Source of the DNA: an uncultured Bacteroidales bacterium
Lineage (GTDB): Bacteria; Bacteroidota; Bacteroidia; Bacteroidales; Muribaculaceae
NCBI GenBank assembly: GCA_905210435.1
Contig: CAJLWO010000001.1
Coordinates: 90,253 to 154,252, forward strand
Reading direction: 5' to 3'
Length of the DNA stretch: 64,000 nt
Below, one piece after another: positions 58,801 to 64,000 of the stretch. The notes beneath the pieces were generated by a model. That model ran no database searches and was not told where the DNA came from. It saw only the letters and a program-made list of their open reading frames with translations. The position numbers and the translations under genes are program-made. Positions within the stretch are counted from its first letter, which is position 1. Each line of letters starts with the position of its first letter.

Positions 58801-60119
58801 CGCTCTACAAGAACCTCGAGGGTAAAGGCTTCGAACTGCAGCAGACACCCCTCGACGGCAAGGAGCCGATGATGGGTCTGACCCGCGGCTCAGTTTACTT
58901 CGCCGATTTCGACAATGACGGCCGCCTCGACATCATGACATCGGGCTACGGCTCGCTCGAAGGCAACCTTCACATCTACTGGAACAACGGCGACGGCACG
59001 TTCAGCGAGCTTCCCGGCCGTTTCTTCGGTTCGTACGACTCATCGTGCATGCCCGCCGACCTCAACGGCGACGGACTTACCGACATCCTCGTGACCGGCT
59101 ACGCGGGCTACGGCTCGGGCAACAGCAAGGAGATATTCATCTACCGCAACAACGGCAACCGTCAGTTCTCGCTCGTGCCGCGCGCAGAGTGCGGGTTCGA
59201 GGGGGTTGACGGCGCCACGCCCGACGTTGCCGACGTGAACGGAGACGGACTTCCCGACATAATTATCGGCGGACACGGTTCGGAGCATGAGATCACGACA
59301 TGGCTCTACCTGAACTGCGGCGATTTCGTGTTCACGCAGATGGGCGGCTGGTATGACGATCCGTTCGGCAAGAAGTTCACATTCGACCGTATCAGCCACG
59401 GCAACTCACACCTGATCGACTACAACAACGACAACCGTCTCGACGCATGGACAATGGGCTGGGCTCAGGCCTCAAGCTGCGGCAAGGACTGCGGCGCATC
59501 GCTCTATACCAACACCACTTCGGCAGCAAACAAGGCTCCCGACGCTCCTGCCAACCTAAAGGTTGAATACAATGCCGCCTCCGGAGAGTTCACATTCAGT
59601 TGGGATGCCCCCGAAGATGACAATACTCCGAAAAACGCGCTGCGCTACAATCTTTATCTCAGCAAAGCGGGAGACGACAAAGCATACATGACTATTCCGG
59701 CCGACATAGCCACCGGACGGCTCAAAGTAACCGAACTTGCAGCCGCCATAGCCACCACACGCTATTCGCTGACCGTGCCGGTGGAGGACGCCGAGTATGA
59801 ATGGGGCGTACAGGCCATCGACAACGGCAAAGCCGCCGGAAAGTTCGCTACCGCATCGTTCAATCCGTCCGATATAGCATCCGTCGGCACTCTGACCACC
59901 GACAGCGCACCGTCACTCTATGCGCTTGACCATGCTCTGGGTTATTCAGTCAGCGATACATCCGCCACACTAAGCGTCTACAACGCCACAGGCATACTGC
60001 TGCATCATGCCGCCGTAACCGGCTCCGGCACCGTCCCCCTCCCGGCACCGGGACTCTACATAGCCTCCCTCGCCCCGGCACTCCTTGCCCCCGTAGCCCT
60101 TAAATTCCTCATAAAGTAG
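55869..60119 (+). CDS. GH2 enzyme fused to FG-GAP propeller, fibronectin-like and sorting-tail domains
   Basis: A 1416-residue secreted fusion. Residues 1-775 are a close paralogue of the preceding GH2 along its full length, with acid/base Glu443 (VVFNEGWGQFDTPE) and nucleophile Glu512 (CGEYGGITLKEPGH). From about 790 to 1215 there is an FG-GAP/VCBS propeller (DLDNDGNLELLYSG, DFDNDGNLDLFMPG, DYNNDGYTDIVAIG, DFDNDGRLDIMTSG, DLNGDGLTDILVTG, DVNGDGLPDIIIGG). It ends with YDDPFGKKFTFDRISHG and a GWAQASSCGKDCG Cys pair, as in the free-standing protein at 44085. A fibronectin-like domain and a tail follow. The frame is open throughout, so the fusion is real, not a sequencing join. Confidence 0.9.
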   Translation: MSKNRIACALLSAMLMTTTASAAAEWQMKEAPMMTPWASQIDTSCPLPEYPRPQLVRNDGWLNLNGIWELRKGVPEEAYNASFDYDKSILVPYPIESALSGVMEKGDDQCYWYRRTFTVPENMQGKRLLLHFGAVDWEAKAYVNGKEVGRHTGGYDPFTFDITDAVKPGSGEQELVVYIDDNTGAQGQMTGKQSKNPSICWYTCSSGIWQTVWLEAVPETYVKAIEMEPTLNQNWLNLAVTSSAGTTGGTVDVSVKDRDGKEVATLTDGDISKTLRITIPNAHVWSPDDPYLYDVDITLKKDGKEADKISTYFGMRKIEVKKVDGFPRIFLNGEQIFQLGPLDQGFWPDGLHTPPSEEAMLFDIKTMKDLGFNMVRKHIKVEPDRWYYLCDREGLLVWQDLPSGNVVKGYEDVAKANFKDEAVRIIKAIKNHPSIVHWVVFNEGWGQFDTPEVTALVQSNVNRLSPSRYGKASLICNASGWTDHELGDIIDTHSYPHPSCPTHASRASVCGEYGGITLKEPGHIWPGGDFQYTVVETKSDFTDYFNMLCDELKDLYYMGLNAGVHTQITDVEIEKNGFLTYDRKVLKTDNPAKIRAKIQEVLDMPRSDMKVTPILSTSGTHRYRWRYSISNDVPRHWQEPGFDDSSWPLGEAAFGANVGSSQHLVGTNWNTNNIVMRRWFKIGDLSPEAIAAMRFVTFHDEDIEIYINGVWAAQRSGFTGGYVPVDISDQAKAAIRPGEWNLIAIRGKQSSGGQIMDLGISVFGDVDVDYTEDFSEYTNTEFSEFTDPTQPVKPSFKKVSGTDFSHTADRSNVAWGDLDNDGNLELLYSGRHNHLNGGCDRTLVYKHKGDGNFATVNNDMATVYYADPVWLDFDNDGNLDLFMPGLKNRNYKENLDDVAAFLYKNDGKGNFTDVNAEGAFGIKPIYNGRDGGRSRHWVSVGDYNNDGYTDIVAIGYDDYIGTDGNGNAIVRNDRRVLSLYKNLEGKGFELQQTPLDGKEPMMGLTRGSVYFADFDNDGRLDIMTSGYGSLEGNLHIYWNNGDGTFSELPGRFFGSYDSSCMPADLNGDGLTDILVTGYAGYGSGNSKEIFIYRNNGNRQFSLVPRAECGFEGVDGATPDVADVNGDGLPDIIIGGHGSEHEITTWLYLNCGDFVFTQMGGWYDDPFGKKFTFDRISHGNSHLIDYNNDNRLDAWTMGWAQASSCGKDCGASLYTNTTSAANKAPDAPANLKVEYNAASGEFTFSWDAPEDDNTPKNALRYNLYLSKAGDDKAYMTIPADIATGRLKVTELAAAIATTRYSLTVPVEDAEYEWGVQAIDNGKAAGKFATASFNPSDIASVGTLTTDSAPSLYALDHALGYSVSDTSATLSVYNATGILLHHAAVTGSGTVPLPAPGLYIASLAPALLAPVALKFLIK

Positions 60120-60251
60120 TGGGCAACTACATTTAGCTGTTAAAAGTGGCAGCAAATTGTAGGGACGCGATTCATTGCCCTTTCGTGTATTGTAAGTTTT
60201 GTGACACCGCCATACTTGGCCGGGGTATCAATATTGTCATATTACAACAAT
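60120..60251. other. Spacer with decayed repeat fragment
   Basis: GTAGGGACGCGATTCATTGCC at 60162-60181 looks like half of a B2-type dyad that has lost its partner. The TTGTAAGTTTTGTGACACCG segment after it weakly resembles the right arm of the A elements. I see no gene. Confidence 0.4.
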
Positions 60252-60296
60252 CAGGGCGCTACGGCCGGTATTCCGGTGTAGCGCCCTGGTTTATTT
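60252..60296 (+). terminator. Strong terminator between convergent genes
   Basis: CAGGGCGCTAC (60252-60262) pairs perfectly with GTAGCGCCCTG (60278-60288), with an inner CCGG..CCGG. It is followed on the plus strand by GTTTATTTTTAT. It ends the GH2 fusion transcript 133 bp past the stop and may also serve the convergent amylase gene. Confidence 0.8.
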
Positions 60297-60320
60297 TTAT
60301 GGGATTGCGGTTATAATCCG

Positions 60321-63300
60321 TCAGCGGATTATACGCTTGCTTACTTTATTGCCTTTCTTGACGAGATATACTCCGGCAGAAGTGGGATACTCGACACGCA
60401 TACCCTGGAGGTTGTAGTATTCCTCGGGGGCATTGGGGTCATCGGTAGCGACGTTTTCAACTCCGCTGAGGCCGGTGTCGCCATTGGCGTTGTAGATACC
60501 GTAGTTGCGTACCTTGACATTGTCGCCTGTCTGGGAGCCTGAGCCGTTGCTGAAGATTACGTTGCATGCGTCGAGAGCGCCTTCGGTCTCTACGGTATAT
60601 TCGTAGTAGTCGCCGTTCTTGACGAGCTTGGTGCCGGGCCATTTGCCGGTGATTTCATTGCACTCGTTGCTGCCGTAGATGTAGCAGTAGACGTTGCTCC
60701 AGTTTGCGGCGCTGTTGTCGAAATAGATGTGCCATACGGTAGATTTGGTATCCACCTTGGTATAGACTGCCGAACCGGTCTTGGTCTCGATGCCGTCGGT
60801 AGCGCTCCAGCTTACAGTCACTGACTCGCCGTCGACCATATCGGTGCCGAGAGTGAAGGTTGCAGTGCCGTTGAACGAAGTCTGTGCGCCGTTACCTATC
60901 TTATACCATGCCGAAGTTGCGTTGGTGGCAGTGATGGTGACATCCTGAGTGCCTACGAAAGTACCGCCGTTGGGGCTGAGTTTCACGCTGAGACCCGATG
61001 CTTCGATGATGTCGTAGGGCTCGAGGCCGGAACCGAGCTTGTAGACACCGCCGTTGACGAATTTGTATCCGCCCTCGTTGTTGCCGGGAGACTGGCTGTT
61101 GCCTGCATTGCTGAAGATAATCCTTGCTGAAGAGGGGATTTCGGCATCGCCGGTATAGGTCCATTTGTACATGTTGTCGCCGAGATACTGCAACGACTGT
61201 CCGGGCCATTTGCCTCCGGTGTAGTTGGTCTGGTCGTCCCAGATCCATGCGGTAGCTGCTGTCCATGACTCATGATAGAGGAAGATGGCCTGCTCGCCGG
61301 CCTCGATAGAGGGAGCGATTACGGGGTCGGGCTCCTCGCGGTCGCCACCGGGGCCTACTGGGCCGGGGGTGGGATTGGGCTTGATGGTGGTCGTTTCGTC
61401 GGGCATAGTTTCGTCGGGCCATGTGGTCCAGTCCTCTTCCACGGGTGCATCGGCATAGAGATACTTGCCGTCGTCGCCGATTTTGCCGGGACCGTTGAGC
61501 ACGAATACACGCATGTTGCCTTTGCCGGAGCAGTCGGCGGTGAGGGTGCCGTCGGTGACGTTTTTCACTTCGCCGGTGATGGCATCGACGTAACGGCCGT
61601 TGAGGATGCCGGTAAATGTAGAGCTGCCCGAGATGGTTACAAGTACATAAGAGTCAACCTTGTCGTCGGTGTAGCGGCGTTTGAAAGAGAGGCTGCCCGA
61701 GCAACCTTCGGTAGAATACTGGCCTTTACGGAGAGCGGGAACGGCAGCGCGGATTTTGTTGAGGCGCTGGATGTGGAGCGCGAGAGGATATGAAAGCGTA
61801 GAGGCGAGGTTGCCTGTGGCGCCGGTGTAGTCGGCGAAATCGTTGACAGTGACATCACCTTCGATATAACCGCCGAAATAAGCACGGCCTGTGTCCTTGA
61901 GTGCAAGAACGGCACCTTTGTCAATGTCTTTGCCTTTCTGGAACTCTACTTCCGAACCGTAATAGATACAGGGAATGCCGCGGAACGAGAACATCAGCGA
62001 GAGGTTTTCGGCCCAGGTTGCCTGGTCTTTCGAGAAGCGGTAGTTGCTGTCGGGAGCGTAGTCGTGAGAATCGACATATACCACATTATATGTAGCATCA
62101 TTGTAGAGGTAGTCCTGACCGTGAACACCGAATGCGCCTGATGCCGAATTGAAATTCCAGTGCATCGCGAAGTCGATGACGCTCAGGCCGGAGAAATCGC
62201 TATAGTCGGGCTTGTGATAGTCATTGCCGTTGAGCAGGGCGTTGTCGCTCTTGCGCAGTATGGCGTCTGCGTGGCCCAGGTCATCTTCGGCCGACTGGTG
62301 CACTGAATCCCAGTTGGTGTGGCCGCTGACAGTCTCATAGTCGTGCGAGCCTTCGGTCTCGGAGGGAATGGCCACGACAGAGTCCCACGACTTGGGGTCG
62401 TAGTCCCATGCATAGTCCTTCGACTCTTTCCATGTGTAGTAGCAGGGAGAGCAGTTGTAGTTCGCACCGCGGTAGATCACCTCCATCGAGCGTGCGCATA
62501 CCTCGCCGAACATGAAGAACGGAGTGTTGCCGCGCTTTGCCTTTGCTTCGGGTGTCTCGGAAGCGGCGATGAGCTGCGGGAGGAAGTTTTTGTTGAACGA
62601 CAGACGTGGAATATGACCCGCGGTGTCGATACGGAAACCGTCCACACCCATCTTGATGAAGCGAGAGTAGCAGTCTACGATATATGAAGTGACGCCGGGG
62701 TGCTCGGTGTTGAGGTCGACGCAGTCGCCTGCAATCTGTCCCCACCAGCGAGAGGGATCGTCCCAGTCAAACCAGGCTTTGTGGTGCCAGTAGTTGTGGG
62801 TATCCTTGTTGGTGAAGTCGGAGTTTTTCATCAGCGCCAGGCGCGAGCCATACTGGGCGGCAGGCTTCATCGAGGCATAGTTTTCGGGAAGCAGGCCCCC
62901 TTCGCTTTTGGGCACCACTTTCATCGAGGCATTGATGTCACCGAGATCCTGTGTATAGTCTTTCTCAAACATCTTGCAGAGATAGTTCTCACCGAAGTTT
63001 CCGGTGTGCTGCAGCACGATGTCGAGCACGAGTTTCATGTCGCGTTTGTGAACTTCATCGATAAGTGTCTGGAACGCTACATCAGCATCAGCATCGGTAG
63101 CATCCTTTGATACATAACGATGGTCGATTTTCGAGAAATCCATCGCATGATAACCGTGATAGTCAAGGCCTGAACCGTTCTCTACGATAGGCGTGATCCA
63201 TATGGCGGTGAAACCGAGAGCCTTGATGTAGTCGAGTTTTTCGATAAGTCCTTTGAAGTCACCTCGCCATTCGGGGTCGTTGACATTGAGCACACCGTCC

Positions 63301-63470
63301 CAGCAGTAGGTGTTGTTGCTGATGTCACCGTCGTAAAAACGTGTAGTCATGGCAAAATAGATTGTCTCGTCGCGGAAATCGGTACGATCTCCGACAAACG
63401 TGGCCGCGTTGGATGACAGGGCTGTCATGGCTACAGCCGTCCCCAGCAGCAAGCGGGAAATCTTTTTCAT
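60321..63470 (-). CDS. GH13 alpha-amylase with two CBM26-like modules and C-terminal sorting tail
   Basis: A 1049-residue secreted starch-degrading enzyme (signal peptide to SSNA). The GH13 catalytic domain covers about 30-640: region I DIVLQHTGNFG, nucleophile Asp282 in GVDGFRIDTAGH, acid/base Glu323 in FMFGEVCARS, third acid Asp470 in VYVDSHDYAPD. A Pro-rich linker follows (about 690-720). Two starch-binding modules of CBM26 type have AIFLYHESWTAATAWIWDDQ and STVWHIYFDNSAANWSNVYC with GGKWPGQ / TGKWPGT, separated by a chitobiase-like domain (SPNGGTFVGTQDVTITATNA). The last 45 residues are a sorting-type tail ending GVYLVKKGNKVSKRIIR. It has its own promoter and no SusCD next to it. Confidence 0.92.
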   Translation of the reverse strand: MKKISRLLLGTAVAMTALSSNAATFVGDRTDFRDETIYFAMTTRFYDGDISNNTYCWDGVLNVNDPEWRGDFKGLIEKLDYIKALGFTAIWITPIVENGSGLDYHGYHAMDFSKIDHRYVSKDATDADADVAFQTLIDEVHKRDMKLVLDIVLQHTGNFGENYLCKMFEKDYTQDLGDINASMKVVPKSEGGLLPENYASMKPAAQYGSRLALMKNSDFTNKDTHNYWHHKAWFDWDDPSRWWGQIAGDCVDLNTEHPGVTSYIVDCYSRFIKMGVDGFRIDTAGHIPRLSFNKNFLPQLIAASETPEAKAKRGNTPFFMFGEVCARSMEVIYRGANYNCSPCYYTWKESKDYAWDYDPKSWDSVVAIPSETEGSHDYETVSGHTNWDSVHQSAEDDLGHADAILRKSDNALLNGNDYHKPDYSDFSGLSVIDFAMHWNFNSASGAFGVHGQDYLYNDATYNVVYVDSHDYAPDSNYRFSKDQATWAENLSLMFSFRGIPCIYYGSEVEFQKGKDIDKGAVLALKDTGRAYFGGYIEGDVTVNDFADYTGATGNLASTLSYPLALHIQRLNKIRAAVPALRKGQYSTEGCSGSLSFKRRYTDDKVDSYVLVTISGSSTFTGILNGRYVDAITGEVKNVTDGTLTADCSGKGNMRVFVLNGPGKIGDDGKYLYADAPVEEDWTTWPDETMPDETTTIKPNPTPGPVGPGGDREEPDPVIAPSIEAGEQAIFLYHESWTAATAWIWDDQTNYTGGKWPGQSLQYLGDNMYKWTYTGDAEIPSSARIIFSNAGNSQSPGNNEGGYKFVNGGVYKLGSGLEPYDIIEASGLSVKLSPNGGTFVGTQDVTITATNATSAWYKIGNGAQTSFNGTATFTLGTDMVDGESVTVSWSATDGIETKTGSAVYTKVDTKSTVWHIYFDNSAANWSNVYCYIYGSNECNEITGKWPGTKLVKNGDYYEYTVETEGALDACNVIFSNGSGSQTGDNVKVRNYGIYNANGDTGLSGVENVATDDPNAPEEYYNLQGMRVEYPTSAGVYLVKKGNKVSKRIIR

Positions 63471-63557
63471 CTTGTGAAATTTAAGAAATGTAAGTAATTA
63501 TGAAGTTGGTATTAAAATTTTAAATTTTATAATTCGGTATAGATATAAAATATTCTG

Positions 63558-63589
63558 CAAATATATGCGTTATCATACAATTATGCAAG
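63558..63589 (-). promoter_or_regulatory. Promoter of the alpha-amylase gene
   Basis: On the minus strand CTTG (63589-63586), 20 bp and TATATTTG (63565-63558) match the consensus with one change in the -33 box. The ATG is about 88 bp downstream. Confidence 0.6.
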
Positions 63590-63660
63590 CTGATACGTAA
63601 AAAAAAATAAAAAAAAGGCCTGTCTGCCGGAGACTGTAGAGTCCAAGGGCAAGTGCAATA

Positions 63661-64000
63661 TTAGCGAAAATGTTTGAAAAATTCAGCTGTAGGAGTGGAG
63701 AAATTGAGTTTCTCTCTTGGTCGTCTATTGAGCTTGGTCTGTATCTTCTTGACGAATCGAGGCGTAACAGTATCGAAATCAGTGCCTTTAGGGATATATT
63801 GCCGGATAAGCTTGTTTGTGTACTCCACGAGCCCCTTCTGCCAAGAGCAGTATGAATCGGCAAAATAGACGACCACGCCTTTGAGACCTTTTGTTATTTC
63901 TTGATGAGCCGAGAACTCGCTGCCATTGTCAGTGGTAATGGTCAATACGCCTGTAAGCCGATAGGCATACAGCAGCCTGATTACGGCTTTGGCTATCTCT
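63661..64000 (-). CDS. IS30-family transposase, C-terminal part (cut by window end)
   Basis: The frame is open from the window edge to a TAA at 63661 and reads on the minus strand as the end of an IS30-type DDE domain. TTDNGSEFSAH carries the second catalytic Asp. WQKGLVEYTNKLIRQYIPKG carries the Glu (E of LVE), and NRRPREKLNFSTPTAEF is the family C-terminal signature. About 113 residues are visible; the N-terminal DNA-binding part is outside. The IS end is probably near 63600-63630, just upstream of the amylase promoter, but I cannot fix it. Confidence 0.88.
   Translation of the reverse strand, partial: EIAKAVIRLLYAYRLTGVLTITTDNGSEFSAHQEITKGLKGVVVYFADSYCSWQKGLVEYTNKLIRQYIPKGTDFDTVTPRFVKKIQTKLNRRPREKLNFSTPTAEFFKHFR

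Noticed and set aside
60162..60181. Full copy of the B-type dyad after the GH2 fusion
   Set aside because: Only the first half is present and the facing hairpin is missing, so it is noted as a decayed fragment only.

Overview
The window looks like the chromosome of a gut Bacteroidales bacterium, most likely a Muribaculaceae-type organism. This rests on the SusC/SusD-type operon, a hybrid two-component regulator, many secreted glycoside hydrolases, Bacteroidetes-type promoters (TTTG, about 20 bp, TAnnTTTG), a moderately GC-rich genome and several proteins with type IX secretion-like C-terminal tails. The family-level placement is inference.

Left part (1-15.6 kb): the C-terminal part of a MATE exporter is followed by an intact IS21-family element (istA/istB) with multi-repeat ends. 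Next comes an AT-rich foreign segment carrying lnu(AN2) and mef(En2), the lincosamide/macrolide resistance pair known from mobilizable transposon NBU2. It ends exactly at the 3' end of a tRNA-Ser(UGA), the class of site NBU2 uses. No integrase or mobilization gene remains in view. Chromosomal genes follow: a GH2 enzyme, a DUF3108 protein, thymidine kinase, recA, an AraC regulator, a DUF1573 protein and a CotH-like secreted protein.

Middle part (15.6-38.8 kb, minus strand): a polysaccharide utilization locus. In transcription order it holds a clan GH-D alpha-galactosidase-like enzyme, an IPT/NHL lipoprotein, SusC, SusD, a DUF1735-type lipoprotein, GH92, two GH30 and GH3. Upstream lie a GH92/GH2 pair and a RAYT-type IS200-like transposase inside a perfect 43-bp inverted repeat.

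Right part (39-60.1 kb, plus strand): a hybrid two-component sensor/regulator (HTCS) overlaps by 4 nt with a GH43 gene. It is followed by a secreted FG-GAP/VCBS protein, a divergent GH2, a non-catalytic CBM-like protein, a GH43-CBM protein, and two tandem GH2 paralogues. The second GH2 is fused to an FG-GAP module homologous to the free-standing one. A large GH13 alpha-amylase on the minus strand and a 3' fragment of an IS30-family transposase close the window.

Between the genes are at least three families of structured repeats: a ~160-bp element with nested palindromes (three copies), paired GC-rich dyads sitting just downstream of stop codons (four copies), and a ~230-bp near-perfect hairpin. 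The enzyme set fits a branched beta-linked backbone with alpha-mannosyl and alpha-galactosyl decorations, such as fungal wall glycan, glycoprotein glycan or arabinogalactan. The substrate cannot be settled from sequence alone.
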